64,000 nucleotides of DNA from Thermofilum uzonense (GTDB lineage: Archaea > Thermoproteota > Thermoprotei > Thermofilales > Thermofilaceae): assembly GCF_000993805.1 (NCBI RefSeq), contig NZ_CP009961.1, forward strand, positions 272,001-336,000. Direction: 5' to 3'. The position numbers were made by a program, and so were the translations under genes. Below are positions 25,223 through 34,463 of this stretch, in pieces. Positions within the stretch are counted from its first letter, which is position 1. Every line of letters begins with the position of its first letter. A model generated the notes under the pieces. It saw only the letters and a program-made list of their open reading frames with translations, did no database searches and was not told the origin of the DNA.

Positions 25223-28200
25223 TTACATCACCTCGGCCTTCCTGATCTTACCAATCCAAGCCTTACTCTCCTGTATAGTCGTAACCACATCACCCACATC
25301 GGGTGATATGAAGTTCCCCTGGGGTCCGGTCACGTATCCCAGGAAGCTGAAAGCCCAAATCACGTTAATCTGAGGCAATTCCCTACCGTTAACCGTCAGA
25401 TACGCTTCTCCCTTGGTAACGAATGCCTTCATCTTAATAGAGCCTCTCGCTGTCAGTATCTCTACCAAATCTCCCGATTTCACTCCTAGTTTTAACGCAA
25501 GTTTCTCTGGAACATATACGAAGGGCTCTGGGTCGAGCTCTGCCAGTAGAGGTGTACGTCTTGTCATCGAACCACTATGCCAGTGTTCTGTCAGCCTGTT
25601 CGTAGTTATCACGACGAGTTCTCCTGGAAGGTTGGAGAGATCATCGGGAGTCAATGCTAAGCCTACTGGTTTTCCTTTGACTATGTCCGGCTGTTCGTTC
25701 AGGACTTGGAGGTTATATGGGTTGAGGAAAGCTAGAGTAGGATACATCAAGGCCATCTCTACGTCTGGGCTTTCTGCGGGCTCTGTGTGTATCGGCCATG
25801 TGAAGGAGTAGCCGGCGTACCATCCCTTGAGGTCTTGAATCGTCTTGTTGACCGCTTCACGCATATTCTTGGTTTGATCATAATAGGCTTTCAGGGTAGC
25901 TCTCATCTTTTCATATGTTGGCTTAAAGTCCCTCCAGCCGCCTCCTGTGAAGAAGAGTCTCTTGAGAGTGGCTTTCGGTGCCGCAGTGACCTCGCTGTCC
26001 CAGTAAAGGGTATCGTTAGCCCACAGGTACTTCATTCCGGTTTTCGCTACGAATTCATCAAATGTAAGTGTCTTGACCTCGCCTCCCTCCTCGATGACGA
26101 ACTTGCCTAACGGCACGAGTTCATTTGTCCGTATGAACGTCATCATGTCTACGCCGCCGAAGACGTCTGCTATACCGCTCAGGCGCCTCTTGAATGCTCT
26201 GGGTATCCAGTAGTTATGACCCGGTATAAACGCGGGGACATACTCGCCTGTAAACTCGTCTATCCACTCCCCGGTCTCGCCCGATGCGGTCCACTCTTTC
26301 CCAGCCGCCCTAATTGTGTCGGTTTTTCCTAACTGGTCCACGAGGTCCGTGTAAGCGTAGAGTATGCGTACGTTCATAGGCCAGGCCCAGCCCCAGTCCT
26401 TGTATATATTGAAGGAGGATGAGAACAAGCCGTCTATTTCTCCCGGCTTCCTGAGTTTCCTGTCTCTGCGCATGGACGTGAAGACGTCCCGTACTGGGTC
26501 GTACATGCCGTGATAGATGAGCATTCCAAAGTTGATTTCCTTGTTGATGATTCTCGGATTAACTTCGGATTCAATGTCTCTAATTGGCTCAGCCGCTCCT
26601 TTGCCACCCGAGTAGTCCCAGCTCTTGTCGGGTCTCAGGGGCCGCTCATAAAGTAGTACGATTTTATCGCCCCTCTTTATCTTAACCTTCTCGGACTTTA
26701 ACCCGAAAACTTCGCTTGGAAGCTTGATTGCACCGTACTCCCTTAGATATTTGTAGAGCTTTGTAGCTATCCAGTAATCGGGCCTAGCCATGCCTCGCGG
26801 TCTAACGGCAGCGTAGGTCCACTGTATAACTCTATTACCGTTGGTTCTAGTACCCTCGACTTCAGCGAACGACGCTGCTGGGAGTAGGACATCTGCAAAC
26901 CAGGCTGTCTCGGTCTCGAATATGTCGCTTACAACAAGCAAGTCGAGGCTTGCTAGAGCGGCCCAGATCACCTTGGCATTCGGGTTAGTGACCGCCGGGT
27001 TCTCCCCGAATATAAAAGCTACCTTTATCTCGCCGTTAAGCACCCTCCTTGGAAAAGTTATTTCAGTGGAGCCTGTGCCGAATGGGAAGTCGCATACCAC
27101 GGTGCCATTTACTGGGTCGTCTTCTGGAACGGTGCCACAGAAGAAGCCCCACATCAATTCGAATCTTCTCCACCCGTAGAAGGTAAATACCTGGAGGATT
27201 TTTAAAAGGTCAGCTTTTCCTTTGTCAGGGGTTGTGGTTGTGAATATCTTTTTGCCCCATTCGGGAACCTGCCAGTTCCAAGCATCGGGCATCCCCTGAA
27301 GCTTCCAGTCTTGATACAGGCGTACTACGCCGGCGGAGGCGGGTGAGGCATGGTATCCTGGCAGTGCGCCAAGTCCTGCCCCTTGCACATCCGTTATTCC
27401 CTGAACATTGCTATGTCCCCTGAACGGGTGTGTTCCACCACCCACGAATCCTACGTTACCCAGGAGTAGCTGCATAATCGCCGCTGACCTTATAATGTTC
27501 ACGGTCGCGTTTGTGTGCTGGGTCATTCCCATAGCCCACTGCACAATACCATGCTTCTTGTGGTTTGTAACGACGCCAGAGTTTTCCACGTATATCTGGG
27601 CAACAGTGCGTAGTAGGTCAACGGGTACTCCGGTTATTCTTGAAACATTCTCAGCAGTGTACTCTTTAAGCAGCTCCTTGAAATCTGCGAGGTCATCATC
27701 TGTTATGTTCCAGCGAGCCCTTAACGCCTTGAATGTATCCAATGTATCGATTGGTGGATTGCGTTCGTAAAAGGCATAGTAGAGAATGTAGAGGAATACG
27801 GCCGTATCGGTGCCGCTCCTGAAGGGAACCCAAATGTCTGAAGCCATCGCTGTCCTGCTGTACCTGGGGTCAAAGGTTATGAAAATAGTTCCACGCTTCT
27901 TCTTGCCCTCCAGGAAGTGCAGGAAGGATAGAGGATGAGCCTCCGCTGGACTTGAGAAGAAGAGGACAACATCTGCCCATGTTACATCCTCGATAGTGGC
28001 TGTCTCTGCTCCCCACCCATAGGTCAATGCTAGGGAGCTCACTGTCGAGCTATGGCATTTCCTGTACTGGGAGTCTATGTTAGTGGTTCCGATAAACTGG
28101 GCAAGCTTAGCTGTTAGATATCCACCCTCGTTCACCATGATTGATGAACCGATGAGTTGTATGGGTAGCTTGGATCCCACGTAGTAGTAGCCATCTTGCT

Positions 28201-28735
28201 GCTTAGGAGCACCTGTAGACTTTCTCCAGCCCTCTAAAATTTGGGCCGTCTTGGTAGCTATGTATCTGAATGCTTCATCCCAGCTGACCACTCTCCACTG
28301 GGGCGGGTACTTCTTAACAAGAGCCACAAGCTCGTCCCAAGACTTTGCGTTGAGTATCTCCTCGGGTGGAGGCTTGGGTCCAGTCCTAATCATGGGGTAC
28401 TTTACACGGAGGTCGTTATCCACAAGCTCGAAGGCAGCTTTACCCTTGGGGCACAAGGCCCCCGAGTTGATATATGAGTCGGCTGACCCCTCTGTCCAGA
28501 CGATGTCATCCCCGATAGTGTAGAAATCTATTGAACATCCCATCGAGCAGTAGGGGCATATAACAGGTGTTATCCGTGCCTTGGTTAAAGCAGTTTTACC
28601 TCCAATTTCTCCTAGACTCCACTCTTTCTTCCAAGGTTTCAAAGGTACGGGTTGGGCTTCCACGGGTATGGCTAGGGCTGACGCGGCAATAGCGGCGAGC
28701 TTTAAAAAGCTTCTTCTATCCAAACCCTCACTCAT
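25223..28735 (-). CDS. fdhA: Formate dehydrogenase catalytic subunit, molybdopterin/tungstopterin type, Cys form
   Basis: The catalytic subunit oxidises formate to CO2 at a bis-pterin Mo or W site; 1170 residues, longer than E. coli FdnG. A twin-arginine signal (DRRSFLKLAAIAASALA, residues 6-22) predicts export folded to the outer face. The [4Fe-4S] ligands are Cys60, Cys63, Cys67 and Cys95. The active-site segment is QYRKCHSSTV with Cys227-His228; Cys stands where E. coli has selenocysteine. AEAHP and the C-terminal pterin domain (NRLTEHWHSGSMTRR) also fit. Its start overlaps the stop of the small upstream ORF by one base (TAATG). Confidence 0.92.
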   Translation of the reverse strand: MSEGLDRRSFLKLAAIAASALAIPVEAQPVPLKPWKKEWSLGEIGGKTALTKARITPVICPYCSMGCSIDFYTIGDDIVWTEGSADSYINSGALCPKGKAAFELVDNDLRVKYPMIRTGPKPPPEEILNAKSWDELVALVKKYPPQWRVVSWDEAFRYIATKTAQILEGWRKSTGAPKQQDGYYYVGSKLPIQLIGSSIMVNEGGYLTAKLAQFIGTTNIDSQYRKCHSSTVSSLALTYGWGAETATIEDVTWADVVLFFSSPAEAHPLSFLHFLEGKKKRGTIFITFDPRYSRTAMASDIWVPFRSGTDTAVFLYILYYAFYERNPPIDTLDTFKALRARWNITDDDLADFKELLKEYTAENVSRITGVPVDLLRTVAQIYVENSGVVTNHKKHGIVQWAMGMTQHTNATVNIIRSAAIMQLLLGNVGFVGGGTHPFRGHSNVQGITDVQGAGLGALPGYHASPASAGVVRLYQDWKLQGMPDAWNWQVPEWGKKIFTTTTPDKGKADLLKILQVFTFYGWRRFELMWGFFCGTVPEDDPVNGTVVCDFPFGTGSTEITFPRRVLNGEIKVAFIFGENPAVTNPNAKVIWAALASLDLLVVSDIFETETAWFADVLLPAASFAEVEGTRTNGNRVIQWTYAAVRPRGMARPDYWIATKLYKYLREYGAIKLPSEVFGLKSEKVKIKRGDKIVLLYERPLRPDKSWDYSGGKGAAEPIRDIESEVNPRIINKEINFGMLIYHGMYDPVRDVFTSMRRDRKLRKPGEIDGLFSSSFNIYKDWGWAWPMNVRILYAYTDLVDQLGKTDTIRAAGKEWTASGETGEWIDEFTGEYVPAFIPGHNYWIPRAFKRRLSGIADVFGGVDMMTFIRTNELVPLGKFVIEEGGEVKTLTFDEFVAKTGMKYLWANDTLYWDSEVTAAPKATLKRLFFTGGGWRDFKPTYEKMRATLKAYYDQTKNMREAVNKTIQDLKGWYAGYSFTWPIHTEPAESPDVEMALMYPTLAFLNPYNLQVLNEQPDIVKGKPVGLALTPDDLSNLPGELVVITTNRLTEHWHSGSMTRRTPLLAELDPEPFVYVPEKLALKLGVKSGDLVEILTARGSIKMKAFVTKGEAYLTVNGRELPQINVIWAFSFLGYVTGPQGNFISPDVGDVVTTIQESKAWIGKIRKAEVM

Positions 28736-28926
28736 TAGAACACCCTCTTCAATTCACCTTTTTCACGTTTTCCGTAGAGTCTCTTTGCTTGGAAGCAGGT
28801 GAAATCTTCCTCCTCCCAGTATAGCGCTGCAAATCCATGCATGTACTCTGGGATAAGGCTGCTCTCCTCCACTATTTTCTTTTTAATGGCGGCAAGTTGA
28901 GAGTCTAAGTTGTTTTGAGGCTTCAT
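28735..28926 (-). CDS. Small unknown protein leading the formate dehydrogenase operon
   Basis: A 63-residue acidic/basic protein (HGFAALYWEEEDFTCFQAKR is its most distinctive part) that I do not recognise. It starts at an ATG (28926) at short-leader distance from an A/T-rich promoter and its TAA overlaps the fdhA ATG, so translation is coupled. Bacterial formate dehydrogenase operons often have a small Tat-signal protein in this place, but this one has no twin arginine. It may assist maturation or simply set fdhA translation. Confidence 0.6.
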   Translation of the reverse strand: MKPQNNLDSQLAAIKKKIVEESSLIPEYMHGFAALYWEEEDFTCFQAKRLYGKREKGELKRVF

Positions 28927-29111
28927 AACAATATAATTACTTAATAACTATTTTTTAAGATTTTATGTTTAAATGATAATTTGTAATTATTCATATAGAG
29001 AGTTTTTCCGATATTCAGGCTGAAAAATATCGCTAAATAGAGATTTTTAACTCTGTACCAGTAAGCGATGAGTTTCTCCTGAAGTTTAAAAACTTAAAAA
29101 TAAAAAGAAAT

Positions 29112-30044
29112 TTGTTGTTGAACGTGCTTTGTAGCGTGCTAGGTATCTTTTTATTTGTTCTGCCTTTCATAAAACATGTGTCTAAAAGTGATATAGTTAG
29201 CGTAAAGATACTAGTTCTTGTAGACGACTATGCAGGCTTTACCAACTTACTCGCAGAGCATGGGCTAAGCATCATGGCTAGTATCGAATATCGAGACGGG
29301 ACTATGTATAAGATACTATTTGACACTGGGCAGTCCGGGGAGGTCCTTTTAAAGAACATGCAGAAACTTTCTCTAAATCCCAGTGAATTCGATGCTATCG
29401 TTCTATCACATAGACACTATGATCATACGGGAGGCTTGGTAAGGCTGCTGGAGTCAACTGGATCAAAACCGGTTATAGCTCACCCAGATATTGAAAAACC
29501 CAACTACGCTGATAGAGGAGGCTTCAAGAAGTTCAACCTGGGCTTCACGAGACAAGACATTGAGGCACTCAGGATGAGAGGTGAGCTCGTACTTTCACGA
29601 AAACCTCTCGAACTCGCACCCAACGTATGGTTTCTAGGGGAGATACCGCGAGTGTACGATAATAGTTATGCGGTCAAGGGCTTTCTTACTCTGGAAGGGG
29701 GAGAAATTGTTCCCGATCAGATGCTAGACGATACGGGAGTAGCGATAAAGCTAGGTAATAAAGCGGTTGTTTTGGCCGGCTGCAGTCACTCCGGCATTTC
29801 CAACATCGCGGCGCAGGCTAAAAGGTTGACGGGTGTCGAAGAATTGAGTATTATAGGTGGATTGCATACCGCCAGCGCGACTGACAGCGAGGTCGAAAGA
29901 ATAGCCTCGGAGCTAAAAGCCCTTGGCGTGAGCGAGTTACATGCTGGGCATTGCACCGGGTTTAACGGTATCCGTGTATTTCATCGCATCTACGGTGAAA
30001 AATTAAGGATTATTCATAGCGGTTATAGAGCGATATTTGTCTAG
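29112..30044 (+). CDS. Metallo-beta-lactamase-fold hydrolase (COG1237 type)
   Basis: A 310-residue MBL-fold protein with the zinc motif LSHRHYDHTGG (near residue 100), LAGCSHSGI and IGGLHTA. This matches the COG1237 group, which includes the archaeal enzyme of pterin/methanopterin-type biosynthesis (dihydropterin ribofuranosyl aminobenzene phosphate synthase); that specific role is not shown here. The N terminus is uncertain: the longest form (TTG 29112) adds a hydrophobic leader (about 5-20), while a GTG at 29178 gives a soluble protein. It converges with the DUF554 gene. Confidence 0.78.
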   Translation: MLLNVLCSVLGIFLFVLPFIKHVSKSDIVSVKILVLVDDYAGFTNLLAEHGLSIMASIEYRDGTMYKILFDTGQSGEVLLKNMQKLSLNPSEFDAIVLSHRHYDHTGGLVRLLESTGSKPVIAHPDIEKPNYADRGGFKKFNLGFTRQDIEALRMRGELVLSRKPLELAPNVWFLGEIPRVYDNSYAVKGFLTLEGGEIVPDQMLDDTGVAIKLGNKAVVLAGCSHSGISNIAAQAKRLTGVEELSIIGGLHTASATDSEVERIASELKALGVSELHAGHCTGFNGIRVFHRIYGEKLRIIHSGYRAIFV

Positions 30045-30049
30045 ATTCT

Positions 30050-30715
30050 TTAAAAGGGTATTATGAGTGGCAAGACAGACGCGTAAAGCAGTGCTGGGAG
30101 GCCGTCACCCACCCTTATTCTCTTGAGACCTATAAGATTCACACCTATTCCTATCATTAGCACCCCACCAGTAGCCGTAATCTCGTTTACCACTATCTCA
30201 GGTAATGCCTGGCCGGCGATGCTTCCGAGTAGTGCGAGGGAACCCTGCATAAGTAATAGCGGCACTGCGCTGAATAATACCCCAACGCCCAGTGATGCAG
30301 CTAGAGCTACGCTAACGACTCCATCCATTATTGACTTAGCAAGTATAATAGAGGGGTCCCCCATCCCATCGCGTATAGAACCTATTATAGTCATTGGGCC
30401 CACGCAGAAAGTTAGGAATGCTGTCATCAAACCATCAATAAACTTACTGTCGCCACTAGTGAACCTCCCACCTAACATCTCGAGCCTATTCTGCAACCTC
30501 AGGAAAGTTCCAGTTGCTTCCCCGAGGATTAAGGAGAAGAGAAGGGCAAGAGTTCTCTGGCTCTTTAATGCCATGCTTATACCAAGATATAAGGTGAAAA
30601 GACCTATGACTTCGGGTAGAGAGTTCACGATTCTCTCCGGGACTTTTTTCTTGAAAGTTATTCCCGTCAACGCGCCCAAAACTACTGCTAGGGCATTGAC
30701 GAAAGTTCCAAACAC
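30050..30715 (-). CDS. DUF554 family membrane protein
   Basis: A 221-residue polytopic protein with six or seven hydrophobic helices. The start MFGTFVNALAVVLGALTG, the GPMTIIGSIRDG segment and the late ATGGVLMIGIGVNLIG segment are typical of DUF554 (YdfK-like) proteins, thought to be transporters of unknown substrate. It stands alone between convergent and divergent neighbours. Confidence 0.85.
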   Translation of the reverse strand: MFGTFVNALAVVLGALTGITFKKKVPERIVNSLPEVIGLFTLYLGISMALKSQRTLALLFSLILGEATGTFLRLQNRLEMLGGRFTSGDSKFIDGLMTAFLTFCVGPMTIIGSIRDGMGDPSIILAKSIMDGVVSVALAASLGVGVLFSAVPLLLMQGSLALLGSIAGQALPEIVVNEITATGGVLMIGIGVNLIGLKRIRVGDGLPALLYASVLPLIIPF

Positions 30716-30951
30716 TAGGAGGCATTAACTTGCATTTTTATATTTTTCTTTCCTTGATATTTGTAAAAGTTTCAAAGAATTTTACAGGAAAACTGATCCA
30801 TGAAAGTGAAAACAAAATCCCAGAATTTCTAAGTTAAACTCTGGAGCGTTTAAATCAGAAATCTTCCTATTTGGAATTTATCATGCTTAAACATCAAGAG
30901 GTAGACTAATATTGATACCTGTAGGGTAATCTTAGCAGTTGACGGTGAAAG

Positions 30952-31944
30952 GTGAAGGTGGAGGACGACTCATCGAGTAAATATCTTGTTTCCAAGCTTC
31001 TAGGCTTACATACACCCTTCTACCGCCTCCGCACCCTAAACAAGCTATTTAGCTTGGATAGTTCCCTTATCTACGTAAAATATGAGGGAATCAATCCAAC
31101 TGGAACCCATAAAGATAGAGCGGCTCGAGCACACGTTGCACGTGCAATACAGCTAGGAAGGGACACTATAACCGTCGGTACCTGCGGGAATTATGGCGCT
31201 GCGATATCCTACTTTGCTCGTCTCGCAGGGGTCCGTGCGGTTATATTTGTACCCAGATCCTATGAGAATAGCAGGGTTGACGAAATAAAGAGGAATGGGG
31301 CTCGTGTCGTTTTTGTTGATGGAACTTACGAGGAAGCTGTAATGCTTAGCTCTCGCGCTGCGAAGGCCAATGAATGGTATGATGCTAATCCTGGTAATTC
31401 CACCGATCAGGTGAGTTTTGAGGCCTATAGTTCCATAGCTTGGGAGATTATAAGAGACTTGGGTGATGCTCCTTTTGCCGTGGGAGTTCCTGTAGGCAAC
31501 GGTACTACACTTGTAGGCATATATGAAGGTTTTAGGAGAGCTTACCGAGAAGGTTTAGCTACACGTGTACCTAGGCTCATCGCCGGAACAACGTCGCTAG
31601 GGAACCAGATCGCTGTTTCGTGGAGCAAGGGGTCTACAACGCCCATTCCGCTCTCCCCCTCCTACGTGAGAGAGACCCCTATAAACGAGCCCTTGGTCTC
31701 CTATGTCTCATTCAACGCAGAGGAGGCTCTCCGAGCAATATATGATACAAATGGAAGAGTTTACGCTTTCAGTGATGAGGAAATGCTTGAGATGTCTCTC
31801 ATGCTTAAGGCTGTGGAGAGGATTCCTGTGTTACCGGCCTCTGTTGCCTCTCTCCTAGCCCTAAAAAGCTTTATCAAAGAGGAAGAGGTGGACGGTTCCC
31901 TAGTTGCGGTGATCACGGGGAGATGGCGGAAGATAAAGCAATAA
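30952..31944 (+). CDS. Threonine-synthase-like PLP enzyme
   Basis: A 330-residue fold-type II PLP enzyme. The Schiff-base lysine lies in NPTGTHKDRAA (near residue 50), the substrate/phosphate loop in GTCGNYGAA, and the cofactor phosphate loop in PVGNGTT. It lacks the N-terminal extension of many threonine synthases. It might make threonine from phosphohomoserine, but the next gene starts inside its 3' end (22-nt overlap), and the two partners are not threonine-pathway genes. A related beta-elimination/replacement reaction is equally possible. GGTGA repeats surround the GTG start, and a second GTG at 30958 is possible. Confidence 0.75.
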   Translation: MKVEDDSSSKYLVSKLLGLHTPFYRLRTLNKLFSLDSSLIYVKYEGINPTGTHKDRAARAHVARAIQLGRDTITVGTCGNYGAAISYFARLAGVRAVIFVPRSYENSRVDEIKRNGARVVFVDGTYEEAVMLSSRAAKANEWYDANPGNSTDQVSFEAYSSIAWEIIRDLGDAPFAVGVPVGNGTTLVGIYEGFRRAYREGLATRVPRLIAGTTSLGNQIAVSWSKGSTTPIPLSPSYVRETPINEPLVSYVSFNAEEALRAIYDTNGRVYAFSDEEMLEMSLMLKAVERIPVLPASVASLLALKSFIKEEEVDGSLVAVITGRWRKIKQ

Positions 31945-32987
31945 TTCTGTCGGAAGGACTCTACGCGTCTACAGACGGCAAAACTGCTCACGGTCTTGTA
32001 AGGAAAAGCCTTAGATTTAAGATTGTGGGAGTTATTGATAGTACTTTAGCTGGAAGGGATGCCGGAGAGGTTCTTGACGGAAAACCCCGTGGAATCAAGA
32101 TATATGCAAGTCTAGAGGATGCGTTAGGCGAACACCCCGATGCAAAATACCTCATTATAGGTGTTGCAACTCCCGGAGGTAAACTTCCAACGTTGTATCG
32201 TGAGATCATTAAAAAAGCTATTCAGAGGCGTCTAAGCATAGTCAACGGTCTTCACGAGTTTCTCAGCGACGACCAAGAAATAAGTTTGCTGGCGAAGATA
32301 TATGGTGTGGAACTCATTGATGTAAGGAAGATCTTCTACAACACAAGAATTTTCTACACAGGTAAAATAAGGGAGGTCAAAGCACTGAAAATAGTCGTCA
32401 TCGGCACCGACTCAGCGATAGGCAAGCGAACCGTTGCACACCTAATTGCAGACGAGTTAAACAGAAGGGGGGTCAAGGCTGTCTTCATTGGAACAGGACA
32501 GACAGCCTGGATGCAGGGTGCTCGCTACGTGTTTGTTCTAGACTCATTGATCAACGACTTCATTCCGGGGGTACTCGAGGACGTTGTATGGCGTGCATAC
32601 ATCGAGGAGAATCCCAAAGCAATCGTTGTGCCTGGACAAGGAGCCCTCCTTCATCCCGTCTTTCCCGGTAGCTATGAGATACTAAACCTTCTAAAACCGG
32701 AGGTCATAATCCTGCAGCACGCACCTGGTCGAAAGACCCTGGACGGCTATCCCGAGTATCCTATGCCTCCACTTGAAAAATACTTTAAGCTTGTGGAGCT
32801 CATCACTGATAGGAAGATATTCGCTTTAACCATTAACACGGAAAACCTCTCGATCGATGAGGCACGCAGAATAGCCTCCGAGCTAGAGGAGAAGTATAAG
32901 ATCCCTGTTTTGATACCCTTGGTTGACGGGGTGGGAAGAATCGTTGACCTTATAATGAAACATTATCCTCAGTTGGGTGAAACGTGA
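31923..32987 (+). CDS. DUF1611 / DgcN-like P-loop protein
   Basis: A 354-residue protein with a Rossmann-like N-terminal domain (about 1-150) and a C-terminal P-loop domain (GTDSAIGKRT, residues 161-170) that continues with FIGTGQTAWMQGA, VVPGQGALLHP and LQHAPGRKTLDGYP. This is the DUF1611 family, whose characterised members include DgcN, an N-acetyltransferase in D-glutamate catabolism. The ATG lies 22 nt inside the PLP-enzyme gene, and the end overlaps the next start by 4 nt (GTGA), so the three products probably work in one pathway. Confidence 0.75.
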   Translation: MAEDKAIILSEGLYASTDGKTAHGLVRKSLRFKIVGVIDSTLAGRDAGEVLDGKPRGIKIYASLEDALGEHPDAKYLIIGVATPGGKLPTLYREIIKKAIQRRLSIVNGLHEFLSDDQEISLLAKIYGVELIDVRKIFYNTRIFYTGKIREVKALKIVVIGTDSAIGKRTVAHLIADELNRRGVKAVFIGTGQTAWMQGARYVFVLDSLINDFIPGVLEDVVWRAYIEENPKAIVVPGQGALLHPVFPGSYEILNLLKPEVIILQHAPGRKTLDGYPEYPMPPLEKYFKLVELITDRKIFALTINTENLSIDEARRIASELEEKYKIPVLIPLVDGVGRIVDLIMKHYPQLGET

Positions 32988-34426
32988 CGGTAGACTTGAA
33001 GTGTTTTGACAAAATAGTTGTAGGTCCCGTGAAGGTGAAGAAAAGATCCTCAAGTATAAGATACGAGCTGCATTTCAACGGCGTCAGAAAGGAGTATACA
33101 CTGATTCAATCTTATCCTGAGGAAGTAAATATAAGGGGATTCGAGGAACTCGCCGTCCTTGCCGGGATTGTTCCAGCTATCAATTATGGACTCTTCACAC
33201 CCCTCATAGAGATAAAAGCTCCACTTCATGAGTTAGACTACAAATACTTCCTTGACATGATGGACATTACCGCCCGGGATATATTTGTCAATAGGATAAT
33301 AAACAAGACAGGGCTAATAAAAGAGGAATACTTACCCAAAGGAGACGTGTCACCAGAAGATGCCAAGCCTATTGCGGATGTTGACGTAAGGGAAACATTT
33401 ACGGGTACACGACTTGACTCCAGGCCAGAGGAGCACAAGTGCACTGTAATGTCCTCAGGCGGAAAGGAAAGTCTCCTGGTTTATGGCCTCCTACGGGAGG
33501 TTGGATGTGAACCATACCCTTATTTTGTAAACGAATCTGGCCGGCACTGGTTTACGGCACTCACAGCCTACAAGGGGCTCTCCTCTATGGATCCCAGGAC
33601 AAGAAAAGTATGGACTAACGTGGACAGGCTCTTTGCGTTTATCGAGAAGAATATGAGGATTGTTGTACCCTATTATTGGAAGAAAAATAAAGAGATATAT
33701 CCTGTTCGTTTGTTCTGGTATGCACACTTCATTTTCTCTGTACTACCACTTGCTGTAAAGAACAATGTGGGGAACGTCACTATGGGGAACGAGTTCGACG
33801 ACCCTACTGGGCTAACCTATGAGTTTAACGGGATACGACACTACTACGCTACATACGATCAATCACTCGATTTCGACGATTATATGACCAGCTTCATGGC
33901 TAAGAGAGGCATCGGGATTAAGCAATGGTCCCCCCTGCGCCCCATAACGCCTATTATCGTCCTCAGGATCCTCTTCAACAGATACCCAGAGCTAGGAGTC
34001 CTCCAGACAAGCTGTCACTCAACGAGAATAGAAGGGGGAGTAGTCAAACCTTGTGGAACCTGTTTCAAATGCAACGGGGTGCTACTCATGATGCTTGCTG
34101 AAGGACTCGACCCTACGATTATTAGATATGAGAGAAAACATATAGAGACTCTACCGGAAAGATTGGAGAAAGGACTTATAAGGCTTGAAGAGTCCCTTGT
34201 AAAGCATTCCAAATACTTGATAACGCAGAGGGGCTTGTGGAGCTTCTCTGAGGCGGAACCCGTATGGCACGTAGAAATGATACATTTTGACAACATTAAC
34301 GCCCGAACAGATTTTATACCTATAAGAGAGCTCCGTGAAAAGGTTCTCGACATATACGAGAAGTACACGAAGGGCTACGTGTACCTGGTAAATGGTAAAT
34401 GGCTACCGGGGTCTCGCCCAGAATAA
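32984..34426 (+). CDS. PP-loop ATP pyrophosphatase-type protein, possibly MurL-like epimerase
   Basis: A 480-residue protein with an adenylating PP-loop SSGGKES (residues 157-163) and a metal-binding-like cysteine group SCHS...CGTCFKCN (about 340-362), as also seen in QueC-like enzymes. The whole layout, an N-terminal domain of about 150 residues before the PP-loop, recalls MurL, the ATP-dependent epimerase of a terminal glutamate in some bacteria; this is a recollection and not tested. It would activate a carboxylate as an adenylate. It is the last gene of the overlapping cassette. Confidence 0.55.
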   Translation: MTVDLKCFDKIVVGPVKVKKRSSSIRYELHFNGVRKEYTLIQSYPEEVNIRGFEELAVLAGIVPAINYGLFTPLIEIKAPLHELDYKYFLDMMDITARDIFVNRIINKTGLIKEEYLPKGDVSPEDAKPIADVDVRETFTGTRLDSRPEEHKCTVMSSGGKESLLVYGLLREVGCEPYPYFVNESGRHWFTALTAYKGLSSMDPRTRKVWTNVDRLFAFIEKNMRIVVPYYWKKNKEIYPVRLFWYAHFIFSVLPLAVKNNVGNVTMGNEFDDPTGLTYEFNGIRHYYATYDQSLDFDDYMTSFMAKRGIGIKQWSPLRPITPIIVLRILFNRYPELGVLQTSCHSTRIEGGVVKPCGTCFKCNGVLLMMLAEGLDPTIIRYERKHIETLPERLEKGLIRLEESLVKHSKYLITQRGLWSFSEAEPVWHVEMIHFDNINARTDFIPIRELREKVLDIYEKYTKGYVYLVNGKWLPGSRPE

Positions 34427-34463
34427 ATTCTCGCAGAGTGTGGAGAACCTTATTATCCAGAAT

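Noticed and set aside
25413-28802. Several 70-130-codon frames antisense to the formate dehydrogenase catalytic gene
   Set aside because: All lie opposite a well-supported 1170-residue coding frame and lack domains or start signals.
28976-28990. ATAATT-TGT-AATTAT inverted repeat upstream of the formate dehydrogenase operon
   Set aside because: Short arms made only of A and T in an A/T-rich gap are expected by chance.
30123-30728. 201-codon open frame antisense to the DUF554 gene
   Set aside because: The minus-strand frame has a clear membrane-protein family pattern; this frame is low-complexity Ser/Pro/Thr-rich and unrelated to known proteins.
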